Notes under the pieces: generated by a model
Databases searched by the model: none
What the model was told of the DNA's origin: nothing
Seen by the model: the letters and a program-made list of their open reading frames with translations, nothing else
Origin: Gelidibacter pelagius
GTDB lineage: Bacteria; Bacteroidota; Bacteroidia; Flavobacteriales; Flavobacteriaceae
Length of the DNA: 64,000 bases
Reading direction: 5' to 3'
Assembly (NCBI RefSeq): GCF_017581925.1
Contig: NZ_JAGEVG010000013.1
Location: forward strand, 1-64,000
Shown: positions 35,434 to 44,987 of the stretch, piece after piece
Layout: the number at the start of each line of letters is the position of its first letter
How positions within the stretch are numbered: position 1 is the first letter of the stretch
Program-made: the position numbers and the translations under genes

Positions 35434-35970
35434 AATGCCTAGATAACATTGACGGTTTTTAGTTGATTGGCAAGATGTAAATTGTAGTGCATTTCAAATT
35501 CAACTTCATCTTCAACTTCATCTTCAATTTCAACTTCAGGGTCCCCTTACTTTGATATTGGATATTCCCGTCGCTGCTTTGCTGTGGGTCTCTATAAAAG
35601 TTACGGGCAGGAGAACAGGCTGGCAAGTTTCAGGTTTTTAAATGCTTAGATAACATTGACGGTTTTTAGTTGATTGGCAAGATGTAAATTGTAGTGCATT
35701 TCAATTTCAACTTCATCTTCAATTTCAATTTCAGGGTTCTCTTACTTTGATATTGGATATTCCCGTCTCTGCTTTGCTGTGGGTCTCTATAAAAGTTACG
35801 GGCAGGCGAACAGGCTGGCAAGTTTCAGGTTTTTCAATGCTTAGATAACATTGACCGTTTTTAGTTGATTGGCAATATGTGAATTTCAACTTCAACTTCA
35901 ACTCCAACCTTCCCTTACTTTGATATTGGATATTCCTGCCTTCGTTTCGGTACGGACGGGAAAGCAGGTT
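35434..35970. repeat. Three tandem copies of a ~200-bp non-coding unit
   Basis: Each copy begins AATGC(C/T)TAGATAACATTGA, has a TTTTTAGTTGATTGGCAA block, a TTCAACTTCA stretch, CTTACTTTGATATTGGATATTC, and ends in a GC-rich CGGGCAGG..CAGGCTGGCAAG block. Starts are near 35434, 35641 and 35836 (periods about 207 and 195). The third copy is truncated and diverged at its right end. No ORF is conserved among the copies. Confidence 0.85.
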
Positions 35971-36078
35971 TCAAGTAAGTTAAAATTTGAACGAAGTAGC
36001 GTTCTGCAAAATCTGCGGGAGATAATAGTTGCTTATTAACACGTTTCAATTTCAACTTCAACTTCAATTTGATTTTGG

Positions 36079-37320
36079 TTACTCGTACCGTAACGACTCA
36101 ACAGGATCCAGCTTAGCAGCTTTGACAGCAGGGAGCAGCCCAGCGACTACAGCAACGATAAAAGCTATGGTAAAGGCGCTAAACATGGCCAGCCAAGGTG
36201 TCGAGAACTGGAAGTCAGCAGCGGCAGAAACACCATACCCAATAAGGACGCCCAATATGATTCCAAGGATACCGCCCAATTGTCCAATGATGATGGCTTC
36301 CATAAAAAATTGTGTCGCAATGGTTTTCTTTTTGGCGCCTAAAGCTTTCCGTACGCCAATTTCTCGAGTCCGTTCCGTCACCGAAACAAACAGGATGTTC
36401 ATAAGTGCAATAGAAGACCCTAAAATAGTGATCATGCTAATTACCCATGCGGCAACATAAAGATAGCCTGTGATCGACCCAATCCGGTTGATGAGATCGT
36501 CACTGCGTTCTATGCCAAAATCGTTCTCTTCTATGGGGTTTAGGTTTCTTATATTTCTAAAGGTCAAAATAGCATCATCCTGAGCGCCTTCCAGCATATC
36601 CTTTTTATCGGTCTTAACACTCAAACTGTAGTTGATATTCGGGCCTGTAAATAAGGTTCTTGCTTTTTGGATGGGAATCATCATGCGTAAATCCTGATTA
36701 TTTCCAAAACTGGATCCCTTGGCTTTTAAGACCCCAATCACTCTAAACTTTGCACCTCTAACGCTGATGGTTTGACCAATCGGATTGACGTCACTCAAAA
36801 TCGCTTTTGCCAAATCGCTTCCAATCACACAAAAGTTGGTGCTGTTTTCAATATCAAAATAATTGAATTCGCGACCTTCACTGACTTCCAATCCAGAATT
36901 TTGGATATAATTCTCATTAACGCCCAGAACCATCACTTCAGGATCTGACTTTTTGTTTTCGTATTTTACTTCGGCGGCTTGAGTACCCACAAAAGAAACG
37001 GATACTTGGGTGAACGGAAAGTTATACTTGTCTTCAAAATCCTTCACGTTCCTATAGGAGATAACGGGATTGATCTTCTGTACCTCTTTTCCGCTTTGAC
37101 GCTGTGTGGTAAATTCGTAACGCTGAAAATTAAACGTATTGGCGCCCATCGAAGAGAAATCGCTTGAAATGGTATTCTCCAAAGCTGACACTGCACTCAA
37201 AATTCCTACCAAAGCCGTAATACCGATGGCAATGATCAGAATGGTCAAAATGGTGCGCAACAGCTGGGTACGAATGGAATTGAGGGCAATTCTAATATTC
37301 TCTCTGAATAATGAAAACAT
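36079..37320 (-). CDS. ABC transporter permease, MacB/FtsX family
   Basis: 413 residues. An N-terminal membrane segment (TILTILIIAIGITALVGILS) and a large periplasmic MacB-type domain (about 45-275) are followed by three membrane segments, with the conserved TERTREIGVRKALGAKKKTI between the first two. It ends with the family tail LDPVESLRYE. Such permeases pair with a MacB/LolD-type ATPase for export or mechanotransmission across the envelope; no ATPase gene is adjacent, so the partner must be encoded elsewhere. Confidence 0.88.
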   Translation of the reverse strand: MFSLFRENIRIALNSIRTQLLRTILTILIIAIGITALVGILSAVSALENTISSDFSSMGANTFNFQRYEFTTQRQSGKEVQKINPVISYRNVKDFEDKYNFPFTQVSVSFVGTQAAEVKYENKKSDPEVMVLGVNENYIQNSGLEVSEGREFNYFDIENSTNFCVIGSDLAKAILSDVNPIGQTISVRGAKFRVIGVLKAKGSSFGNNQDLRMMIPIQKARTLFTGPNINYSLSVKTDKKDMLEGAQDDAILTFRNIRNLNPIEENDFGIERSDDLINRIGSITGYLYVAAWVISMITILGSSIALMNILFVSVTERTREIGVRKALGAKKKTIATQFFMEAIIIGQLGGILGIILGVLIGYGVSAAADFQFSTPWLAMFSAFTIAFIVAVVAGLLPAVKAAKLDPVESLRYE

Positions 37321-37470
37321 AAATGCTGGGTGTTCTGGTTATGGTTGAATGACTATAAGACTACAAACAATCAATAAAGTTACTATAAATTTGAAATAAG
37401 CGGCGTATTTTTTTGTTTCCCGAAGAGGCTTCCTTGGAAATATGTGTAATCCGTTGGAGAAATGCATACT

Positions 37471-37870
37471 TGTTTTTTCCCGCAGAACTCGCGGATGGCG
37501 CAGATCGTTTCGATGACCTTGTCAGAAATCTGTGTGACTGAACAATTTTTGAGTGGTCTGTGATGTATCAATAAAACTTTAGGATATACTGTCTGTTTCA
37601 TTTTAAAATCCAAAACCCTCTGCGGAAACCTGCGCAATCAGCGGGAGAAATATAATTTTTGTTTCCCGCAGATCTCGCGGAGGACGCAGATCGTTTCGAT
37701 GAGCTTGTCAGAAATCTGTATGACTAAACAATTTTTGAGCGGTCTGTGTTTTACCAATAAAACCTTGTGATTTACTAATTTTATTGTTTTAAAATCCAAA
37801 ATTCTCTGCGGAAATCTGCGCAATCAGTGGGAGAAATATTATTTTTTTTTGTAGATCTCGCAGATGGTTC
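37471..37870. repeat. Three tandem copies of a ~185-bp non-coding unit
   Basis: Equivalent points (GCAGA.CTCGC) are at 37482, 37668 and 37851. Copies share CGCAGATCGTTTCGATGA, GTCAGAAATCTGT, AACAATTTTTGAG(T/C)GGTCTGTG and AAAATCCAAAA..CTCTGCGGAAA. The third is truncated after about 50 bp. Minus-strand ORFs here (starting MRRFPQR) are translations of the repeat. Confidence 0.85.
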
Positions 37871-37969
37871 AGATGACTTTCGCAAAAATCCGCAAGTTGT
37901 TCTATATCGATATAACCTATATTTTAAATTGGAATAGCATGTAATGAATTCTGGCATTATATGAAACCT

Positions 37970-38040
37970 GAGCCCCCAGAGGGGCATCATCTTTGTAGAA
38001 AAGAATTTCAGATATTAAAAGCCCCATAGGGGCGACATCT
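37970..38040. repeat. Paired GCCCC..GGGGC interspersed repeat
   Basis: Two related hairpins in tandem, GCCCCC-AGA-GGGGC and GCCCC-ATA-GGGGC. Each is followed by a (A/G)(T/A)CATCT tract, the first also by TTTGTAGAAAAG. It is a familiar type of Bacteroidota intergenic repeat, here about 250 bp upstream of hisS. Confidence 0.6.
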
Positions 38041-38208
38041 ATTAACTGCGGGAATCTGGAAAATCTCAGGGAGAAAAAAACACAAGGCTTTTAATGATAT
38101 TTTGAATTGATAATTAATGGTATATCGTCTTAGAAATGAAAAATCCGTATATGGCATTATGAGATATCCACCTGCGCGGTAATGACGAAGGAATAAGCTA
38201 GCAATTTC

Positions 38209-38241
38209 TTGCTTCAAATTCCTATAATTATGATATTTTTG
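38209..38241 (+). promoter_or_regulatory. Candidate Bacteroidota promoter for hisS
   Basis: TTG at 38209-38211, 22-nt spacer, TATTTTTG at 38234-38241. The ATG is at 38291. Hairpin CCCGC-TTTC-GCGGG (about 38269-38282) lies in the leader, 9 nt from the start codon, and could influence translation. Confidence 0.45.
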
Positions 38242-38290
38242 CAGAAGTAGAAATATTAACAAGAGATCCCCGCTTTCGCGGGAAGTGAAC

Positions 38291-39667
38291 ATGGCAAAAA
38301 AACCAAGCATCCCAAAAGGCACACGCGATTTCAATCCCGACGAAGTTGCAAAACGCAATTATATAGTTAGTACCATCCGTCAGAATTTTGAACGTTTTGG
38401 ATTTCAACCTATTGAAACACCAAGTTTTGAAAATTCAGAAACCCTAATGGGCAAATACGGAGAAGAAGGCGACCGATTGATTTTCAAGATCCTGAATTCA
38501 GGGGATTTTTTGAGTAAAGCCGATCAAAAGGCTTATGATGCCAAGGATTCCACTAAAATAACCCCTTCCATTTCAGAAAAAGCACTCCGTTACGATCTTA
38601 CCGTGCCGTTTGCAAGGTATGTGGTACAGCACCAAAACGAAATTGAATTCCCTTTTAAGCGCTACCAAATCCAACCTGTTTGGAGGGCTGATCGTCCGCA
38701 GAAAGGTCGCTTTAGAGAGTTTTTCCAATGTGATGCTGATGTGGTGGGATCACAGTCCTTATGGCAAGAAGTGGAATTCGTCCAATTATATGATGCTGTA
38801 TTTACTGCTTTGAAATTGGAAGGCGTGACCATTAAAATCAACAATCGTAAAATCTTAGCAGGGATTGCGGAAGTGATTGGCGCGCAGGATAAGTTGATCG
38901 ACTTCACCGTCGCACTTGATAAATTGGATAAAATAGGAGAGGAGAAGGTCAAGGAAGAAATGTTGGGCAAAGGGATTCCCGAATCTGGAATTGATAAATT
39001 GCAACCCTTATTCAGCTTGTCCGGAACTTTTGAATCGCAGATTGCCCAATTAAAAATGATCTTGTCCACGTCTGAAGAAGGTAAAAAAGGGATCGAAGAA
39101 CTGGAGTTTATTGATAAAGCCATTTCGGAATTGAAATTGGAAACCGCAAGTTTGCAATTGGATGTGACTTTGGCTCGCGGACTCAATTATTACACCGGTG
39201 CTATTTTGGAAGTATCGGCGCCAAAAGACGTTGACATGGGGTCTATCGGGGGTGGTGGACGCTATGATGATCTTACTGGAATTTTCGGATTGAAAGACGT
39301 GAGTGGTGTGGGTATTAGTTTTGGCCTGGATCGTATTTATTTGGTTTTGGAAGCCTTGAACTTATTTCCAGAAACCATCACCAATACTGTAAAAGCCTTA
39401 TTCATAAATTTTGGAGAAGAAGAAGCTATGGCCAGTATGAAAGCCATTAAAGAGCTGAGAAAAAATGGTATCAATGCCGAATTGTATCCCGATAACAAAA
39501 AAACGGTCAGACAGTTCAATTATGCCAATAAGCGCAGCATTCCAAATGTGGTTTTGGTAGGGGCATCAGAATTGGCCTCCGGAACCTATACGCTCAAAAA
39601 TATGGAAACTGGGGATCAGGAGTCGGTGGATTTAGCGACTTTAGTGGAGGTGTTGAAGGTAAAATAG
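38291..39667 (+). CDS. hisS: Histidyl-tRNA synthetase
   Basis: 458 residues from the ATG at 38291; an in-frame GTG two codons earlier is less likely. KGTRDFNPDE and class II motif 1 at the N-terminus; motif 2 FKRYQIQPVWRAD..GRFREFFQCD; the two histidine signature blocks LARGLNYYTGAILE and GGGGRYDDL; motif 3 GISFGLDRIYL. An anticodon-binding domain occupies about the last 95 residues. It charges tRNA-His with histidine in the cytoplasm. A single gene flanked by repeat-rich spacers on both sides. Confidence 0.97.
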   Translation: MAKKPSIPKGTRDFNPDEVAKRNYIVSTIRQNFERFGFQPIETPSFENSETLMGKYGEEGDRLIFKILNSGDFLSKADQKAYDAKDSTKITPSISEKALRYDLTVPFARYVVQHQNEIEFPFKRYQIQPVWRADRPQKGRFREFFQCDADVVGSQSLWQEVEFVQLYDAVFTALKLEGVTIKINNRKILAGIAEVIGAQDKLIDFTVALDKLDKIGEEKVKEEMLGKGIPESGIDKLQPLFSLSGTFESQIAQLKMILSTSEEGKKGIEELEFIDKAISELKLETASLQLDVTLARGLNYYTGAILEVSAPKDVDMGSIGGGGRYDDLTGIFGLKDVSGVGISFGLDRIYLVLEALNLFPETITNTVKALFINFGEEEAMASMKAIKELRKNGINAELYPDNKKTVRQFNYANKRSIPNVVLVGASELASGTYTLKNMETGDQESVDLATLVEVLKVK

Positions 39668-40507
39668 GGATACTGCACGGCGTTTCTCGGAGATGCACCG
39701 AACCACGCAGGGTTATGGAGTGTCACAGACGGGCGCCCTGCACTTGGAGTATTTTGCTTGAAGATAGAGTCACGGAGTATGAAGCTTATTTTATAGCTTA
39801 ATTTTAAAATAGTTCCTTTAAAAAACCTCACAGGTTTTGAAAACCTGTGAGGTTTGGTTCCATAAATGCACTGCAATTTCGATAATTCTTGGTTGAAAGC
39901 TTATTGATTAAAGCAAAAATAAGCTATAGAAGTATTCGTGAAATCCGTGTAACCCACCTTAGCTGGTCGGGCAAGGTTGTGTCAAAAAAAACCGAGTATC
40001 TCCGCATAAATCCGTGTCTCAGTGTTCTGCTTTCGCAGTCGCAAAGTTGATTGTTTCAAGTTTTTATCGTTATTTTCCGTGCAGCCTCTGTGTTATCCCT
40101 GTAATTTTTTCTCGTAATTTTAGCCCATCTGATGTTTCACTCTCATATAAAAAAATCCGGGACGCTTAATTACCGCTTTTCTCCACACTATAGATGTTTT
40201 TTAAAAGATTAAATGCAAAAAATTTGTAAAGAACATTATATTATACTATACTCAGCGTTGCAAATTATTACTAAACTTATGATGATTACTACGCTTCGTT
40301 TTTCTGTAACAACAAAAAACCACAACATTTTTCATATACTACTATTTAGGCCTCTTATTGCCAGAGGCAATTACCACTGATTCTTTTAATTGTTTTTTAT
40401 ATTTTTTGGGAGGTCCTGATTAGAAATCTCTCCAAATTAATACATCCTATTTTTTCTCGAAAGAAGAAATCCTCTAACTATTCATTTTGAAATAAACCAT
40501 TTATTAT
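39668..40507. other. 840-bp spacer upstream of the BCCT gene
   Basis: Contains a CACGGCGTTTCTCGGAG block, the palindrome at 39823-39855, a run of CTCCGCATAAATCCGTGTCTCAGTG-like words (39985-40060), and an AT-rich stretch. A hairpin GCCTCT-TATTGCC-AGAGGC lies at 40360-40378. No gene, TGA-N6-TCA dyad or convincing TAnnTTTG element is seen in front of the transporter. Confidence 0.6.
39823..39855. repeat. Perfect 33-bp palindrome
   Basis: Two 16-bp arms (AAACCTCACAGGTTTT and its reverse complement) around a single central G. It is a recurrent Bacteroidota intergenic palindrome type; in single-stranded form it would be a strong hairpin. Confidence 0.85.
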
Positions 40508-42181
40508 ATGTCGATTAAAGTCACCAGAAAAGAAAGTGCCTCAAGATTTTTAGGACTTGTTGTAAATAAAACTGTTTTTTTAAGCGCGATTTCGGTCATT
40601 ATCTTTAGCGTTGGATTTACTCTCATATTTGAGCAAGAAGCTGAACATTATTTCGGAATTGCCCAAACTTTTGTATCTGCACATGGCGGATGGATTTACA
40701 CCTTAGCGGTAAATTTATTTATCGTTTTTTGTTTGTACATGGCCTTCAGCAAATTTGGAGCCATTCGTATTGGAGGTGAAAAATCAAAACCCGAGTTTAG
40801 CCTGTGGGCCTGGTTTGCGATGCTATTTAGTGCTGGAATCGGAAATGGACTCGTGCTTTTTAGTATTGCTGACCCTGTTAGGGATTTTTTGAATCCGCCG
40901 CGATTGGCAGGACAAGAACCAGCGCTCATTGCGCAAGAGGCTATTAACTTTTCTTTTCTGCATCACGGCATCCACGGTTGGGCTATTTACTCGGTGGTGG
41001 GTCTTTCATTAGCTTACTTTACCTTTAACAGAAAAATGCCACTTACTTTACGTTCCGCATTTTATCCATTATTGGGGAATAGGATCCACGGCTGGATGGG
41101 TGACCTGATAGATATTATGGCGGTCATTACAACGCTCTTCGGATTGGCTACAACCATTGGGTTTGGTGTAGGTCAGATCAATTCAGGACTTACCCATGTA
41201 TTTGGCATTCCGAATGCTTTGTTTTATCAAGTTCTTATTATCCTTGGCGTCACCTTAGCAGCTACTATCTCCGCCTTTAGCGGGGTTAACAAAGGCGTTC
41301 AAATGCTGAGTAAGCTCAACGTTAGAGTAGCGTCTGCCATTTTTTTATTAGTTCTTATTTTAGGCCCTACCACGTTTATTTTTAAATCCTATATCCAAAA
41401 TATAGGAAGTTATTTGGTGCACTTTGTAGATATGTCCACTTGGACGGAATCCTTACAAGGCACCGACTGGCAAAAGACACGGACCATTATGTATTGGGGA
41501 TGGTGGATTTCCTGGTCGCCATTCGTTGGAACTTTCATCGCTCGGATTTCTCGGGGACGAACCATAAAAGAGTTTGTTCTTTGTGTTCTAATTTTACCTG
41601 CATTGGTGACGTTCTTATGGTTTAGTGCCTTTGGTGGGACGACCATGCGCGATATTCTTCTTGGAGATACCGCCATGATTGCTGCTGTTAATGATAATAT
41701 CTCTACAGCACTTTATGTATTTTTTGACAAGTTCCCATTGGCAATGTTGCTGAAAGTATTGGGCGTGATCCTGATTTGTAGTTTTATTATTACCTCGGCA
41801 GATTCTGGAGCTTTGGTTGTCGATAGTATTACTTCGGGTGGAAAATTAAAGACTCCAAGATACCAAAGAGTGATATGGGCAGTGGCAACAGGATTGATTG
41901 CGGCAGTGTTGATGTATGGTGGTGGATTGAACGCATTACAAACCGTAGTGACCATTTCCGGCTTGCCCTTTGCCATTCTGCTGGTGATGATGTGCTTTTC
42001 ACTCTATCGTGGGATTAATGAAGATTATGATAAATCAGAACGACAGGAAAAACTCCTGGAAAGGGAATCCTATAGAAAAAATATACTTGATTTGGTAAAT
42101 AAGGAGCGGGAAGAGAAAAATTTGAAAAAAATTGACCCTGAAACCCAGCCTAAAAAGAAACCAAATATAACTGATATTTAA
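40508..42181 (+). CDS. BCCT family (betaine/choline/carnitine) transporter
   Basis: 557 residues with about 12 membrane segments. BCCT landmarks: FSAGIGNGLVLFSIADPV (the family's GIG motif), HGIHGWAIYSV, and the TM8 tryptophan signature WGWWISWSPFVGTFIARISRG. The highly charged C-terminal tail (about 510-557, DKSERQEKLLERESYRK) resembles the osmosensing tails of this family. Expected role: Na+- or H+-coupled uptake of a quaternary-ammonium compatible solute. The nucleotide-binding-like USP gene 62 bp downstream probably shares its transcript and may regulate it. Confidence 0.93.
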   Translation: MSIKVTRKESASRFLGLVVNKTVFLSAISVIIFSVGFTLIFEQEAEHYFGIAQTFVSAHGGWIYTLAVNLFIVFCLYMAFSKFGAIRIGGEKSKPEFSLWAWFAMLFSAGIGNGLVLFSIADPVRDFLNPPRLAGQEPALIAQEAINFSFLHHGIHGWAIYSVVGLSLAYFTFNRKMPLTLRSAFYPLLGNRIHGWMGDLIDIMAVITTLFGLATTIGFGVGQINSGLTHVFGIPNALFYQVLIILGVTLAATISAFSGVNKGVQMLSKLNVRVASAIFLLVLILGPTTFIFKSYIQNIGSYLVHFVDMSTWTESLQGTDWQKTRTIMYWGWWISWSPFVGTFIARISRGRTIKEFVLCVLILPALVTFLWFSAFGGTTMRDILLGDTAMIAAVNDNISTALYVFFDKFPLAMLLKVLGVILICSFIITSADSGALVVDSITSGGKLKTPRYQRVIWAVATGLIAAVLMYGGGLNALQTVVTISGLPFAILLVMMCFSLYRGINEDYDKSERQEKLLERESYRKNILDLVNKEREEKNLKKIDPETQPKKKPNITDI

Positions 42182-42243
42182 GCGTTTGAGATCAACTCTA
42201 TGAATACGATTTAAAAAACTAAAGTAATCCTTAAAAAAATCAA

Positions 42244-43122
42244 ATGACAAAGAAAATAAAATTAGAAAACAATTTAAAACTGATGGTAGCTTTAGACCTT
42301 ACTGAAATGGATCCCATTTTGTTAGGTTACGTTAGTTTTCTTTGTGAAGTGTGGAATATTGAGCATTTATATTTCACCCATAATATCAAACAATATAAAT
42401 TATACGATCTCTACGATGAGTTCCTCGAAGAAGGGATTACGGTAGAAGACATTGTAGATAGAGGCTTGGAAAGATCCATTCAAAGGCATTATACAGCTTC
42501 TGTCCCGCATACGATATTAATTACTTCTGATGACTATACGGAGAGCATTCTGACCCATCTCGCCAAAGAGTATAAGATTGATATTATGGTCACCGGTAAT
42601 AAAGATGAACTGCAGGGCACTGGCGCTTTGAGTCAAAAATTGGTGCGGATGCTCGATGCCCATGTACTACTGGTTCCCGAGGAGGCCAAGCATAGAATGG
42701 AAAATGTATTGGTTCCGACCGATTTTAGTTCTGCTTCGGCAAAATGCTTTAAAGTTGCCGACAGTTTGGTCGAACGCTCTGGTGGAAATATAGAAGGATT
42801 GCATGTTTATAATATTCCTTCCTTTTTCTTCCCATATATCAACACAGAAAAGGCGATTGATAAAACCAAGCTCCATCTTAAGGAGAAAGTGAAACACTTC
42901 CGAAAGAAATTTAAACTTCGTGAAGAACTTCCGTTTCGATATACGGATAGGGAAGGCCTTTCAGTAGTTGAAGCAATTGAACTTCACGCAGAAAAAGGCG
43001 ATTTTGATATTGTCGTGGTCTCGGCTCGAGGTGGAAATAATATCACCTCATTATTTGTGGGAAGTGTCACCAACGATTTATTGATTAGAAATCGAAAAAT
43101 GCCGCTATTGGTGATACGGTAA
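42244..43122 (+). CDS. Universal stress protein, tandem two-domain, linked to BCCT transporter
   Basis: 292 residues. Unlike USP 1-5, the first domain has lost the ATP motif (GNKDELQGTGALSQK). The second keeps a near-complete one, SARGGNNITSLFVGS, preceded by VLVPTDFSSASAK at the domain start. It therefore belongs to a different USP lineage. Position suggests a regulatory partner of the betaine transporter, as known for some transporter-linked USPs; that is inference. A two-step hairpin terminator follows at 43150. Confidence 0.88.
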   Translation: MTKKIKLENNLKLMVALDLTEMDPILLGYVSFLCEVWNIEHLYFTHNIKQYKLYDLYDEFLEEGITVEDIVDRGLERSIQRHYTASVPHTILITSDDYTESILTHLAKEYKIDIMVTGNKDELQGTGALSQKLVRMLDAHVLLVPEEAKHRMENVLVPTDFSSASAKCFKVADSLVERSGGNIEGLHVYNIPSFFFPYINTEKAIDKTKLHLKEKVKHFRKKFKLREELPFRYTDREGLSVVEAIELHAEKGDFDIVVVSARGGNNITSLFVGSVTNDLLIRNRKMPLLVIR

Positions 43123-43149
43123 GTTGATTTTTTGAATTTTATTACAATC

Positions 43150-43184
43150 AATGCCTCTTTAGATAGTATCTGGAGAGGCATTTT
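43150..43184 (+). terminator. Rho-independent terminator after BCCT-USP
   Basis: Outer stem ATGCCTCT / AGAGGCAT, inner stem AGAT / ATCT, followed by TTT. Confidence 0.85.
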
Positions 43185-43376
43185 ATCATTCGCATCGAAA
43201 ATTTCTATAATTATATCATATAAATCAACGAACTTAAATCTATTGATTATCTGATAGTTACATTAGTTTCAATCAGGAAGCAACCTGTTTTTTATAATAA
43301 ATCAGGAATTTAATGCTAAATTAATTCAAAATAATGGGGTAACAAATTTGTCTTTTCGTGTATATCATCATGAAAG

Positions 43377-43409
43377 CACCAATCAGATGTGTGATTGGTG
43401 TGATTTTTT
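43377..43409 (+). terminator. Terminator-like hairpin in the leader of the secreted barrel-like gene
   Basis: Perfect 9-bp stem CACCAATCA / TGATTGGTG, six-base loop, then TGA and T6, ending 19 nt before the ATG at 43429. Since the BCCT-USP unit already has a terminator at 43150, this one may act as an attenuator. Confidence 0.75.
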
Positions 43410-43428
43410 AACTTAAACACGAATACAA

Positions 43429-44910
43429 ATGAAAAAGTCATTATTTATTTTAGTTTGCCTATTTACTTTTCAGAGTTATGGACAACAAAAAATGAACCCA
43501 AAAAACCAAGGTTCAACAGAGACAGAGATTAAAGAAAAATTGGCCCAAGAACCCACAAGAGATGTTGTTCGACAAGAAAGGTGTCCAGTAGAAGGCTATA
43601 ATTTAACCCTCTATAGTGATAAGGCCACGAATACAGGTGTTAGTGAAAAACGTTATATTGATGTCGTTGGTGTCAGAAAACAATTTTACGCAACAGCAGC
43701 ACAAATAGCAGTGCTTCCTAATTTCTCAGGTCTTCCTCACCCTTCTGGCGATGCTGTGACATATAATGGTGCCAACGGTTACTTATCTGTGGAGAATGTA
43801 GCAACTATTGATCCACTAAAAAACTATTGTGATAGAAATGGGAATCGACTTATTCCGGCAAATGGTACTATCTATAGAGTTTTTATGGGAAGTAATCATT
43901 CTGAATGGTCAGGGACTGTAACTATTACGAGCGGGAGCCATCTCGATAGTGCAAGCATTTGGTTATTGGTAAAGACCTATAATGACAAAAGATTTTTTGT
44001 TGGATCAGAAAGAGTCCCACAAAAATGCCTCAGTGGTTGCTATAACGGAGGTGGCGGTGGGGTTGGACCAAGTGAACCAGACGGGACGCCTACTACATGG
44101 GTAGATGCCTCTGGAGTGGAACATGATTGGTTTGATGACGAAGAAGGTCAGGATGGCGGAGTGGGCAATCCAAATGGTAAGATTGACAATGCTGTACTTT
44201 ATGAAAATATTTCTTTGGTTACAGGCGGCGTTTATAATCCAATGGGAGATGATGTGAAGAATGATGGCTATGTCAACCAAATGTATGGGGCGGAATTAGG
44301 CGCTTATATTCCAGTAACCAGGGAGCGCTCGATTTCTTATGGAGTCTATATATCGGGTGATTATATGGCGTCAAATAAAGATGGATTCAGGGAAAAGCCC
44401 AAAGGCTATGAAGTTGCTGGGATGCCTTCTTCAGTAAAACGCAATAACGAAAGTTCCATAAAACAATCTTTAATGATGTTTGGTGTTGGACCCCAAATTA
44501 ACTTTGGTTTTGGAAGTAAGGCAGCAGTAAGCGCAATTCTTCAAGGAGGATTGGCTTCATTCAAACAAGATGAATTTTCCTTTATCCAACAATTTCAGGA
44601 AGGAGATTCTAAAATTCCTGTGCAACTATTCAATCAAAAGGAAACAAAGAGCAGCAGTTTTTTCTGGATCCCAAGGTTGAGAATGACTTATGCGATATCT
44701 TCCAAAATCGGAATATGGGCAGAAGGAAATTATATCATGGGCAAAATCAAGGCGAACCAGACGCAGTTAAATCCAGGGGATCCAGCACGTGATGACGGCA
44801 CCTATACTTTTGGACAAGTCAACGGAGGCAGGCAAGTGGAGCGATCTAATGATTATGACTTGAAAGGAGTCGGAATAGGCGTCGGAATAATAATCAATCT
44901 ATCTAAATAG
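43429..44910 (+). CDS. Secreted protein with predicted outer-membrane beta-barrel C-terminus, unknown
   Basis: 493 residues; signal peptide MKKSLFILVCLFTFQSYGQQ. About 20-200 is a beta-rich domain of unknown type. About 205-250 is a Gly/Asp-rich linker (CYNGGGGGVGP, then DDEEGQDGGVGNPNG). About 250-493 shows alternating aromatic strands (YGAELGAYIPV, GVYISGDYM, MFGVGPQINFGFG, GIWAEGNYIMG) and a hydrophobic last strand (GVGIGVGIIINLSK), fitting an eight-strand barrel. No homologue recognised. Its leader carries a terminator-like hairpin and a good terminator follows it, so it is transcribed alone. Confidence 0.7.
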   Translation: MKKSLFILVCLFTFQSYGQQKMNPKNQGSTETEIKEKLAQEPTRDVVRQERCPVEGYNLTLYSDKATNTGVSEKRYIDVVGVRKQFYATAAQIAVLPNFSGLPHPSGDAVTYNGANGYLSVENVATIDPLKNYCDRNGNRLIPANGTIYRVFMGSNHSEWSGTVTITSGSHLDSASIWLLVKTYNDKRFFVGSERVPQKCLSGCYNGGGGGVGPSEPDGTPTTWVDASGVEHDWFDDEEGQDGGVGNPNGKIDNAVLYENISLVTGGVYNPMGDDVKNDGYVNQMYGAELGAYIPVTRERSISYGVYISGDYMASNKDGFREKPKGYEVAGMPSSVKRNNESSIKQSLMMFGVGPQINFGFGSKAAVSAILQGGLASFKQDEFSFIQQFQEGDSKIPVQLFNQKETKSSSFFWIPRLRMTYAISSKIGIWAEGNYIMGKIKANQTQLNPGDPARDDGTYTFGQVNGGRQVERSNDYDLKGVGIGVGIIINLSK

Positions 44911-44955
44911 AAGATGTAAATATCATCGTTAATATTTTAATTTACTTAATTTTTT

Positions 44956-44987
44956 AAAACCGACCTCTTTTTAGAGGTTGGTTTTTT
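44956..44987 (+). terminator. Rho-independent terminator
   Basis: Stem AACCGACCTCT / AGAGGTTGGTT (11 pairs, one wobble), TTTT loop, T-run. Closes the barrel-like gene. Confidence 0.9.

Noticed and set aside
36029-36460. Plus-strand ORF opposite the 3' end of the ABC permease
   Set aside because: It is antisense to a clearly conserved membrane domain, with no recognisable product.
37383-37990. Three minus-strand ORFs with related products (MRRFPQR..) that look like a small protein family
   Set aside because: They are translations of a ~185-bp DNA repeat, lack ribosome-binding context, and the third copy breaks the pattern.
38269-38282. CCCGC-TTTC-GCGGG hairpin as a terminator before hisS
   Set aside because: No T-run follows and it lies downstream of the likely hisS promoter; more likely a repeat fragment in the leader.
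40139-40507. Possible regulon site upstream of the BCCT transporter
   Set aside because: Checked by eye; no TGA-N6-TCA dyad with a correctly spaced -7 element is present, so BCCT and its USP are left out of the regulon.
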